5,728 nucleotides of DNA from positions 1 through 5,728 of the forward strand of contig JANTFU010000162.1 in NCBI GenBank assembly GCA_024763295.1, in the 5' to 3' direction. This DNA comes from Anaerolineales bacterium. Lineage in GTDB: Bacteria; Chloroflexota; Anaerolineae; Anaerolineales; Villigracilaceae. How positions within the stretch are numbered: position 1 is the stretch's first letter; the number at the start of each line of letters is the position of its first letter. A model generated the notes under the pieces. The model saw nothing but the letters and a program-made list of their open reading frames with translations. It ran no database searches and had not been told where the DNA came from. This document shows positions 1-5,466 of the stretch, one piece after another. The translations under genes and the position numbers were made by a program.

Positions 1-1683
1 AAATCGCTGGGCTGGAGCCGTGCGGTTTTTGTGGGCGACAGCGCTTACAAAGAACCCATTCCTGTTGTCATCAATGATGCAGGTGAACAAATCTTTTTGT
101 TTACAGAGCGCGATGAAAAGGGCGCCCATTTCCGTTTGAAAGCCTATTCACAAGATGCGGAACTGCTTTGGGATGCACCGCTCCGCAGCCTGTCTCTCCA
201 TGCGCCCAAAGCTGCCCAGCTTTATTGGCTGGATGGGGAACTGCGTCTTTTCTGGATCGAAGATGAGCAGCTCTACACCCTGCGTGTGGATTCATCTGGA
301 CAGAGGGTCGGTGACCCGTTGTGTCTCTCCGAGGGGGAAACGGTAGATGCTTTGAGTTTTGTGACTGATTCCACGGGCGCATCCAGCCTCTTTTACGCGG
401 GGACGCGCGAAAAACCCGGGGTGTATGCACTCACCTCTTTTGACGGAAGCCAGCCGAAACGCACGCTCGATCCGACAGGGATTCGTGTCCAAGCCCGCGT
501 CGACCAAGACGATATCCTGCATCTTGGCTGGGCACGTTATCCGGTCGGATACGGCACATCTGAAATTGTGTATGCGGCTTATCCCTCGCAAGCGGCTTGG
601 AATGACGCGAATATCCACGTTGTGCATGAGCTTGCCACCAGCCCTGCGAATGTCTTGGATGGTCCCGTTTTGGGTGTGGATGTGGATGATGTGTATCTCT
701 TTTGGACAGTCACGATTCGCTCCGGTTTGGAAGCGGGTACCGTGACAACTGAGTATCTGAGTTTCCCGCATGCTGATTTGGCGGCAGCCGGACGCCCGCA
801 GCAGTTGACAATGCCTGCGCTCTCTACGTCGATGCGGCAGGAGTTTTTTCCGGCTGGGAAGTTGCAGGCAGGCGAGCGTGTTGATTTGCGTGATTCGCTG
901 CCAATGACAGCGGATGTACAAGAGTTGACCGCGAATGCTGTTGTTGCAGATGAGTTGATTTTTGGTTTTCAGACGCCCACGCAGCATTTATGGCGCAAGA
1001 TGAAATATCAGGTTAATGTGGCATATTTTTCAGACGGTGAGCCGACTTCGTATCAACCCTTGAGCTATACGACCACGCTCTCGACGACGCCTTATCTAAC
1101 GAGCGATGCGCATGGTTATGTTTATATCACTTGGTTGGAAAAGCTGGAAAGTGATCGTTTTACGGTCTATTTTGCCAGTACCGCGCCCTCTTTGGTGACA
1201 GCGTTGGGACGCTCAACCAGTGACGAGATTTTGCGTGTGGTTGGACAGGTGCTTTTTGGTATGTTGGTCGGTGTGCTCATGGCGCCCATTGCCGGAGCCG
1301 TTTGGATGTTGGCGCCGCTCTTTGTGCTGCTTCTGCTTTCACCGTTGCGCAAACTTGGAAATGACCGTATGCGCTTGGCAATGTCGATTTTGAGTTTAGC
1401 GATTGCCATTGCTGCCTACTGGTTCGGGAAATTTGCAGTCTTACCGGGCATGTCTTCTTATGTCCCTTTTTCTGCCTGGGTGCCTGAAATTTCGCTTGTG
1501 ATGAGTAATTTTCTGCGCTGGTTCGTGCCGCTGTTCTTCTCGCTGGTTGCGCTTCTGGTAGCGTGGCACTATACTTTCCGTCAGTCAAATGACTCAACTT
1601 TGTACTTCTTGTTAATTTATATTGGCATTGATGCGTTACTGACCTCCTCAATTTACGCCGTTTTGATCTTTGGTGGTATTTAG
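1..1683 (+). CDS. Large beta-propeller-like protein with C-terminal multi-helix membrane domain (5' end missing)
   Basis: The reading frame is open to the left edge (codons before the GTG at 31 read KSLGWSRAVF), so the true start and any signal peptide lie outside the window and the GTG is probably not the start. Residue numbers below count from that GTG. Residues about 1-385 are rich in beta-strand and turn patterns, with recurring blade-like units ending in an aromatic strand: LRLFWIEDEQLY (71-82), LHLGWARY (163-170), VYLFWTV (221-227) and VYITWLE (364-370). This resembles a beta-propeller of the sialidase/BNR type, but no Asp-box is clear. Residues about 403-439 (likely a helical hairpin), 448-470, 494-513 and 523-548 are hydrophobic membrane segments, giving four or five passes, with a stop just after the last. 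I infer an extracytoplasmic sensor or binding domain anchored by a C-terminal membrane bundle. I recognise no named family and no catalytic motif. The S41 lipoprotein gene follows after 104 bases on the same strand and may be co-transcribed. Confidence 0.8.
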   Translation, partial: KSLGWSRAVFVGDSAYKEPIPVVINDAGEQIFLFTERDEKGAHFRLKAYSQDAELLWDAPLRSLSLHAPKAAQLYWLDGELRLFWIEDEQLYTLRVDSSGQRVGDPLCLSEGETVDALSFVTDSTGASSLFYAGTREKPGVYALTSFDGSQPKRTLDPTGIRVQARVDQDDILHLGWARYPVGYGTSEIVYAAYPSQAAWNDANIHVVHELATSPANVLDGPVLGVDVDDVYLFWTVTIRSGLEAGTVTTEYLSFPHADLAAAGRPQQLTMPALSTSMRQEFFPAGKLQAGERVDLRDSLPMTADVQELTANAVVADELIFGFQTPTQHLWRKMKYQVNVAYFSDGEPTSYQPLSYTTTLSTTPYLTSDAHGYVYITWLEKLESDRFTVYFASTAPSLVTALGRSTSDEILRVVGQVLFGMLVGVLMAPIAGAVWMLAPLFVLLLLSPLRKLGNDRMRLAMSILSLAIAIAAYWFGKFAVLPGMSSYVPFSAWVPEISLVMSNFLRWFVPLFFSLVALLVAWHYTFRQSNDSTLYFLLIYIGIDALLTSSIYAVLIFGGI

Positions 1684-1702
1684 CAGGCATGACAAGGAGT
1701 GC

Positions 1703-1772
1703 AAAGGAAACAATGCAGGTTTTTTCGTTCCAAACCAACACGCTGCATTGCGTTCTTTATCAACAGCTTTAG
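1703..1772 (+). other. Possible 19-codon leader ORF with its own Shine-Dalgarno, plus hairpin
   Basis: In the gap between the membrane protein and the peptidase there is an AAAGGA (1703-1708), then ATG at 1713, 19 codons (MQVFSFQTNTLHCVLYQQL) and TAG at 1770-1772, five to six bases before the peptidase ribosome binding site (AGGAG, 1777-1781). The ATG lies inside CAATGCAG (1711-1718), which pairs perfectly with CTGCATTG (1743-1750). A nested GGTTT / AAACC pairing (1718-1722 with 1732-1736) is also possible. The layout would suit a leader peptide or translational coupling to the peptidase. A short ORF this size can arise by chance, and no amino-acid run typical of an attenuator is present, so this is a weak call. 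Confidence 0.18.
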
Positions 1773-1787
1773 AAAAAGGAGAAAATC

Positions 1788-3167
1788 ATGAAATGGAAAA
1801 CCGCGTTCATTCTTCTCGTCGCACTTGCCCTTTTGGCAGGTTGTGGTGCTGGCGAAACGCCTACGCCCACAGCAAAGCCTGCCGGTGGACCCCAAACGGG
1901 ACCGTTGGCAACCGCTGCCGCGTTGAATAACCAAGTTACGATGGTGCCGCCCACCCCGCCCGGCGGCTACGATGCCTCCGGCGTGACGCCCGATGATTAT
2001 GTGGGCATTACCGAGCAAGCCTGGCATATTGTTCAAGCCAATTATGTCCGCGATAATTTCAACGGTGCCGATTGGGATGCCATCCATGTCGAATACGTTG
2101 CGCAGGCAGAGAAGGTCAATTCATCGGAAGAACTCTGGGACCTGCTCGGCGCAATGATCCGCGAACTGCACGACGATCATAGCCGCCATGTACGCCCCGG
2201 TGATTTTGCAGATGAGTTTGAACTTGGTAGTAACTCCGTGCAATATAGCCTCTCCGACTACAGCCCGAACCGCGATGCGCAAACCGGCACCGGCTTAGAT
2301 ATTTGGCCCGCCAAAGAAGATGAATATCTCTATGTTTGGAAGGTTTGCTCCGAAAGCCCGGCTGCCTCTGCGGGCATCGTGCGCGGCGATATCATCACTG
2401 CGGTTAACGGCAAAGAAGTTGTCAAAACCGCCGATGGTTTCGACCCTTATCAGTGGGTGCCTCTGCGCTGGGATAGCGGCAGCCCCTTCACTCTCACTAT
2501 CCAGTCCGGTTCGGATGCTGAACCGCGCGATGTGCAGGTTGGATTTGGTGAAGTTAGCGGTTGTGATGATTGGTCTTACGAGATTGTCAGCCAAGACCCC
2601 TACATTGGCTATATCCGCGTGCCTGACTATAGCGGTGATGCCGCCTCACAGATTATGAGCTTTATTCGTGAGATGGAAGCCACACAGCCCCTCGATGGCT
2701 TGATTTTGGATCAGCGCCACAATCCGGGTGGTAACTCGGACGATACCGCAGGCTTATTTGCGGACGGTGTGGTCGGCACGGTTGGACCGTTGCGTGCCGA
2801 TAAGCAGCGTACCACCTACCGCATCCGCGGTGTGGATTGGAACGAAGAAACCCCGCTCGTGGTACTGACGGATGGCAACAGCCATAGCGCCGCTGATTAT
2901 TTCCCTGCTGCCATGCGAGAACTCGGACGCGCGACGATGGTTGGGATGCCCTCCGCCGGAAACACCGAAGGTATCACCGGCTTCAATCTGGTCGATGGCT
3001 CTATCATCCGTTTGGCGGTTACGACATTGTTGCTCAATGACGGCTCTTCCCTCGAGGGCATCGGCGTCATCCCCGATATTGAAGTGCCGCTCGGCTTTGA
3101 CGGCTTACGCCAGCAACCCTACGATATTCAACTTCAGGCAGCGATTGACTTTTTGTCTGGTAAATAA
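1788..3167 (+). CDS. S41-family serine peptidase lipoprotein with PDZ domain
   Basis: This is a 459-residue exported peptidase. The start is fixed by AGGAG at 1777-1781, six bases before the ATG. Residues 1-18 form a lipoprotein signal ending in the lipobox LAGC, with Cys19 the expected lipidated residue. A Thr/Pro/Ala-rich linker follows (20-60). Residues about 70-140 match the N-terminal helical part of S41 proteins and end in RELHDDHSRHV with His131. Residues about 165-250 form a PDZ-like domain (GTGL at 167, SPAASAGIVRGDIITAVNG at 190-208), which in this family recognises substrate C-termini. The S41 core (272-437) shows LDQRHNPGG (307-315), a nucleophile motif SHSAAD with Ser367 the best candidate, and GIGVIPDIEVP (424-434). 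Aligned to CtpA/Prc, the general-base Lys falls on Asn392. The protein may therefore use a tricorn-like Ser-His arrangement (Ser367, His131, perhaps Glu394), or be a weak or inactive member. The substrate is unknown. The propeller-like membrane protein upstream is a possible partner, judged by position only. A strong terminator follows the stop. Confidence 0.9.
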   Translation: MKWKTAFILLVALALLAGCGAGETPTPTAKPAGGPQTGPLATAAALNNQVTMVPPTPPGGYDASGVTPDDYVGITEQAWHIVQANYVRDNFNGADWDAIHVEYVAQAEKVNSSEELWDLLGAMIRELHDDHSRHVRPGDFADEFELGSNSVQYSLSDYSPNRDAQTGTGLDIWPAKEDEYLYVWKVCSESPAASAGIVRGDIITAVNGKEVVKTADGFDPYQWVPLRWDSGSPFTLTIQSGSDAEPRDVQVGFGEVSGCDDWSYEIVSQDPYIGYIRVPDYSGDAASQIMSFIREMEATQPLDGLILDQRHNPGGNSDDTAGLFADGVVGTVGPLRADKQRTTYRIRGVDWNEETPLVVLTDGNSHSAADYFPAAMRELGRATMVGMPSAGNTEGITGFNLVDGSIIRLAVTTLLLNDGSSLEGIGVIPDIEVPLGFDGLRQQPYDIQLQAAIDFLSGK

Positions 3168-3170
3168 CCT

Positions 3171-3213
3171 AAAAAGACACCGCGCATCTTCAAGATACGC
3201 GGTGTCTTGTTTT
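3171..3213. terminator. Bidirectional rho-independent terminator between convergent genes
   Basis: AAGACACCGCG (3174-3184) pairs perfectly over 11 bp with CGCGGTGTCTT (3198-3208). A further ATC/GAT pairing is possible inside the loop, past a C-A mismatch. On the plus strand the stem is followed by T-rich sequence (TT, G, TTTT); on the minus strand the complement of the A-run at 3171-3175 gives a T-tract directly after the stem. It lies 6 bases after the peptidase stop and about 90 bases past the stop of the minus-strand HAD gene, so it can end both converging transcripts. Confidence 0.9.
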
Positions 3214-3216
3214 ATG

Positions 3217-3248
3217 AACCCTGATAGGTCTTTAATATCTGACGGGTT
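3217..3248. other. Weak second hairpin in the convergent gap
   Basis: AACCC (3217-3221) can pair with GGGTT (3244-3248), and GATA (3223-3226) with TATC (3236-3239), across bulges of unequal size. It lies between the strong terminator and the stop of the HAD gene. The stem is short and interrupted, with only a brief T-run, so it may be an accessory terminator or chance. The rest of the gap up to 3295 shows nothing I can name. Confidence 0.2.
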
Positions 3249-3295
3249 TTAGATACTATGTGCTTTCTGTGGGGAGAAAAGTTTTTAGAAATTCG

Positions 3296-3910
3296 CTATT
3301 CGTCCTCTAACAACGCCCTCAACTCACCCATTGCTTGTGCTCTGCTCTGAAAGTGGATGCCGTGCATCCCTAAGTTGCGGGCGGCTTCGATATTGTGCAG
3401 AAAATCATCGATGAAGACGGTTTCTTTAGCCGGTAGGTTGAGTTTTTCTAGTACCATCGCGTAGATTTTGGAATCGGGTTTGGCTACGCCCATCTCCGCC
3501 GAGATGAAAATCTCATCAAAAGCGTAGGCGATCTGCCAGATGTCTTCAAGTAGCGGACGCAAATCGTCCCAGGCGTTGGACAGGATTGCAGTGCGATATT
3601 TCGGGCGCAGCGCGTCGATTTCAGCAACCATTGCTTTGTCAACTACATCGCCGGCAAAGAACTCGTCGCGGAATGCTTTGATTGCTGCATCGCTTTCGGG
3701 CAGATTGAAGCTGCGCATTACAGCGCGCATGTGTTCTTGTGCTGTGATTTCACCGATCGAAGCCCGTCTACTAGTGGGAACGCCGAAAACTGCCTCGTCC
3801 ATCTCACTGTACGTTTTGCCAAAACGCAACCCCAGGGCGGTGCGCGCTTCGTGGTTTTCTGTCCGCACCAGCACACCGCCCATATCAAAGATTACGGCTT
3901 TGATCGTCAT
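3296..3910 (-). CDS. HAD-superfamily hydrolase, YihX / epoxide-hydrolase-N-terminal-like
   Basis: This 204-residue cytoplasmic protein has all the HAD motifs in order. Motif I is FDMGGVLV with nucleophile Asp9; motif II is ILSN with Ser111; motif III is the Lys144 of GVAKPD; motif IV is FIDD with Asp168 and Asp169. In motif I the usual second Asp is replaced by Gly (D-M-G), as in the DxGGVL subgroup that includes YihX-type phosphatases and the N-terminal domain of epoxide hydrolases. The cap between motifs I and II is helical (about residues 17-95), so it is a subclass I protein. Phosphomonoester hydrolysis is the likely chemistry; the substrate cannot be read from the sequence. Its ATG overlaps the zinc-ribbon stop by ATGA and no clear Shine-Dalgarno precedes it, which indicates translational coupling. 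Length fits a complete single-domain family member. Confidence 0.92.
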   Translation of the reverse strand: MTIKAVIFDMGGVLVRTENHEARTALGLRFGKTYSEMDEAVFGVPTSRRASIGEITAQEHMRAVMRSFNLPESDAAIKAFRDEFFAGDVVDKAMVAEIDALRPKYRTAILSNAWDDLRPLLEDIWQIAYAFDEIFISAEMGVAKPDSKIYAMVLEKLNLPAKETVFIDDFLHNIEAARNLGMHGIHFQSRAQAMGELRALLEDE

Positions 3911-4215
3911 CGCTTGCGATTTCTTTTCTTCTTTTCTTTTTTCGGTTTTTCTTTTCGTTCGGCAAGCTGCTTTTCAAGCTCGGCTTGTTTCTTGGCGAAG
4001 GCATCTGCTTCTTTTAGCATTGCCTCGTATTCTGCTTCCCAATTCGGAAAATTCTGTTTCATTTGCTCATCCGAGACGCGCGTGGTGCGCTGGCAGTGTT
4101 CACAGACGGCGTTGAAGTGATTTTTGCCCTCGTGGTAAATTTCGTACATGCCAGCCAGCCCCGCTTCTTTGCTGACGACAAACATTTTGTTGCAGTAGGA
4201 ACATTGAAGTTGCAT
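3907..4215 (-). CDS. Small zinc-ribbon protein with coiled-coil-like helix and Lys-rich tail
   Basis: This is a 102-residue protein. Its N-terminal third has two CxxC knuckles, Cys5/Cys8 (CSYC) and Cys38/Cys41 (CEHC), each followed by a short beta-like stretch (NKMFVV and QRTTRV). The spacing resembles MJ0042-type zinc-ribbon domains, which bind one structural Zn. Residues about 48-90 are charged and probably helical (EAEYEAMLKEADAFAKKQAELEKQLAERKEK), perhaps a short coiled coil. The last 13 residues (KPKKEKKKRNRKR) are strongly basic and could contact nucleic acid or be a disordered tail. The start is supported by AAAGGA (complement of 4223-4228), seven bases from the ATG. The HAD gene begins inside its stop codon (ATGA), so the two are made together. 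No specific function can be named; a role in nucleic-acid binding is a guess from the zinc ribbon and basic tail. Confidence 0.85.
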   Translation of the reverse strand: MQLQCSYCNKMFVVSKEAGLAGMYEIYHEGKNHFNAVCEHCQRTTRVSDEQMKQNFPNWEAEYEAMLKEADAFAKKQAELEKQLAERKEKPKKEKKKRNRKR

Positions 4216-4235
4216 GGTCTTTTCCTTTCTGTGTG

Positions 4236-4298
4236 AACCGCCAAGCTCGCCAAGTTTTTAAAGCTTTTCTCTGCGTTCTCTGTGCCTTGGCGGTTTTT
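4236..4298. repeat. Intergenic inverted-repeat element, copy A
   Basis: AACCGCCAAG (4236-4245) is a perfect 10-bp inverted match to CTTGGCGGTT (4286-4295). Between them lie a second CGCCAAG (4248-4254; the first is 4239-4245), TTTAAAG (4257-4263), and two near-identical nine-base units, TTCTCTGCG (4267-4275) and TTCTCTGTG (4276-4284). The element fills most of the 85-base gap between the stop of the tandem-GNAT gene (4301-4303) and the ribosome binding site of the zinc-ribbon gene. No ORF or classical T-run terminator is present. It shares its arms with the element at 5352-5466. It could act as an intercistronic RNA hairpin. Confidence 0.75.
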
Positions 4299-4300
4299 CT

Positions 4301-5326
4301 TTAGTTCTCTTCTATAGATTGTACGCTAATTTCCTTGCCTGCGCGAATTTCTTTCTCATACTTGTCGAACTGTGCCGCAATGTGCATGCCCGCTTTCTCG
4401 TAGAGCCGCGTCGCGCTTGTCAGACTGCTCGCATCCACGCCCAAGCCGATTTTGCGCACACCGCGTTTGTAAAATTCGCCAAAAGAATGCTGCAAAAGCG
4501 CCAGAGCGATGCCGCGCCGACGCCACTTGCGACGTACACCAAGAGAAGCCACCCAACCCATATCGGGGTCTTCGTAGGCGTGTGGGCGACATAGGCTAAT
4601 GCCCGCAATCTCGTCGCCATCCCAAGCGATGAACCACAGGGCGGGATCATAATTCTCAGTTTCCGTAAAATGATGGACGAAGCGCGGAAAGCCGACTTCA
4701 AAAGGTTGGACGATGAACCCATAATGATCGCTAAAAGCCTCGGTATCTGCCCGATAAACCGCTTCGAGATCGCGCTCCGGGACAAAGGGTTGCAGCGCAA
4801 TGCCATCTGCCCAGCTCGGGGTGGGTGGCGGCGCATCCAACTTGATGTGCATGGTGTAATACGAGCGGATGTGACTGTAGCCCATATTCTCGAATAATTC
4901 GAGCGCGGGCTTGACTTTGTGGTCAATGCCAATCTCATGCGTCACGCGTAGTTCAGGGTCGAGCGTTTCCAGCACCGAGAGCGAACGCTGCTCTGCCCAT
5001 TGGGTTAGTTCTGTGCCCAAGCCGAGACCGTAATAGTCGGGATGTACCCGTCCCCAAATCCAGGGATGTACCGTGTTCGGTTCGCGCGTCCACACTTCGA
5101 CGTAGGCGACCAGCTTTCCGGCAGGGTCAAAGACGAGGCGCGTATCTTCTTCGGGAACGAAGTCATCCGAAGACCACTCGTTCTTGACTTCTTGTTCACT
5201 AAGTTCAAGACGTCCCAATTCTTTTTGCGCCCAGAGATTGAACATTTCCACACAAGCAGGGATGTCGTCCATTGTTGCGCCGCGCACGCTGTAGCCTGCG
5301 GGGCGGTTGATTTTATATTCGGTCAT
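4301..5326 (-). CDS. Tandem GNAT-domain N-acetyltransferase (MshD-like architecture)
   Basis: This 341-residue cytoplasmic protein has two GNAT folds in a row. Domain 1 (about 12-162) carries the acetyl-CoA loop VHPDYYGLGLGTEL (94-107) and ends in ALELFENMGY (141-150). Domain 2 (about 176-328) has LGVRRKWRRRGIALALL (262-278), a fuller match to the RxxGxA pyrophosphate-binding motif, and VDASSLTSATRLYEKAGM (297-314), where the usual Asn of the NxxAxxLYEKxGF motif is Ser301. The linker APPPTP (165-170) separates them. Mycothiol synthase MshD has the same two-domain layout, with one catalytic domain; here domain 2 looks better kept, but the substrate is unknown and this should not be called a mycothiol enzyme on layout alone. 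The start is backed by AAAGGA six bases upstream (complement of 5333-5338). Another GNAT gene lies upstream and the zinc-ribbon gene downstream, each across a related repeat. Confidence 0.9.
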   Translation of the reverse strand: MTEYKINRPAGYSVRGATMDDIPACVEMFNLWAQKELGRLELSEQEVKNEWSSDDFVPEEDTRLVFDPAGKLVAYVEVWTREPNTVHPWIWGRVHPDYYGLGLGTELTQWAEQRSLSVLETLDPELRVTHEIGIDHKVKPALELFENMGYSHIRSYYTMHIKLDAPPPTPSWADGIALQPFVPERDLEAVYRADTEAFSDHYGFIVQPFEVGFPRFVHHFTETENYDPALWFIAWDGDEIAGISLCRPHAYEDPDMGWVASLGVRRKWRRRGIALALLQHSFGEFYKRGVRKIGLGVDASSLTSATRLYEKAGMHIAAQFDKYEKEIRAGKEISVQSIEEN

Positions 5327-5351
5327 TTTTTATCCTTTTCTCATGCAGAGC

Positions 5352-5466
5352 CGCAAAGATGCTAAGAAAACGGTTCTTTGGTAGTCGTGAAACGTGGGCG
5401 TGATTAATATGGGTCACGTTTTACGCTTTACGTTTCAGTTTAAAGACTTTGCGCCTTGGCGTTTTT
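5352..5466. repeat. Intergenic inverted-repeat element, copy B (larger, apparently nested)
   Basis: CGCAAAG (5352-5358) is inverted against CTTTGCG (5447-5453). The right end, CTTTGCGCCTTGGCGTTTTT (5447-5466), matches the right end of copy A (CTCTGTGCCTTGGCGG then T5) with two substitutions and a one-base gap. Both copies carry TTTAAAG inside (5439-5445 here). The left end resembles copy A more loosely. Removing the central palindromic block 5388-5437 leaves about 65 bases, close to the 63 of copy A. The element covers the gap between the two GNAT genes and runs into the 3' end of the upstream one. Confidence 0.65.
5388..5437. repeat. Inner palindromic block with ACGTTTT heptads
   Basis: TGAAACGT (5388-5395) and ACGTTTCA (5430-5437) are perfect inverted ends of a 50-base block. 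Its right half is three tandem seven-base units, ACGTTTT, ACGCTTT and ACGTTTC (5416-5436). AAACGTG (5390-5396) also pairs with CACGTTT (5415-5421), and CGTGA (5399-5403) with TCACG (5414-5418), so several alternative hairpins exist. The word set differs from the CGCCAAG-type arms around it, which suggests a separate element lying inside copy B. Confidence 0.6.

Noticed and set aside
292..987. Long open frame on the minus strand opposite the propeller-like gene
   Set aside because: Its translation is low in recognisable motifs and rich in Cys, Arg and His, as expected for the antisense of a real gene. The plus frame has coherent strand and membrane patterns.
3540..4115. Plus-strand open frame of 191 codons over the HAD and zinc-ribbon genes
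   Set aside because: It lies opposite two well-supported minus-strand genes with full motif sets; its Ser-rich product has no family features.
4236..4298. Copy A as a rho-independent terminator of the tandem-GNAT gene
   Set aside because: The stem has a 40-base loop, and on the minus strand no T-run follows its far arm; a repeat-derived hairpin fits better.
4420..4938. Second minus-strand frame within the tandem-GNAT gene
   Set aside because: It is in another frame of a gene whose main frame has two clear GNAT domains; it shows no domain of its own.
5416..5436. Three ACGTTTT-like units considered as a CRISPR or iteron array
   Set aside because: Units are seven bases, directly abutting and without spacers, so not CRISPR. 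No replication gene is near, so an iteron origin is unsupported.
5327..5440. Minus-strand promoter for the tandem-GNAT gene around a TATTAAT at about 5402-5408
   Set aside because: A -10-like word is present but no acceptable -35 at the right distance, and it sits within the palindromic block.
5352..5466. Copy B considered as an insertion sequence or attachment site
   Set aside because: It contains no transposase or integrase frame, and I could not see a clear target-site duplication. It is described as a small non-coding repeat instead.
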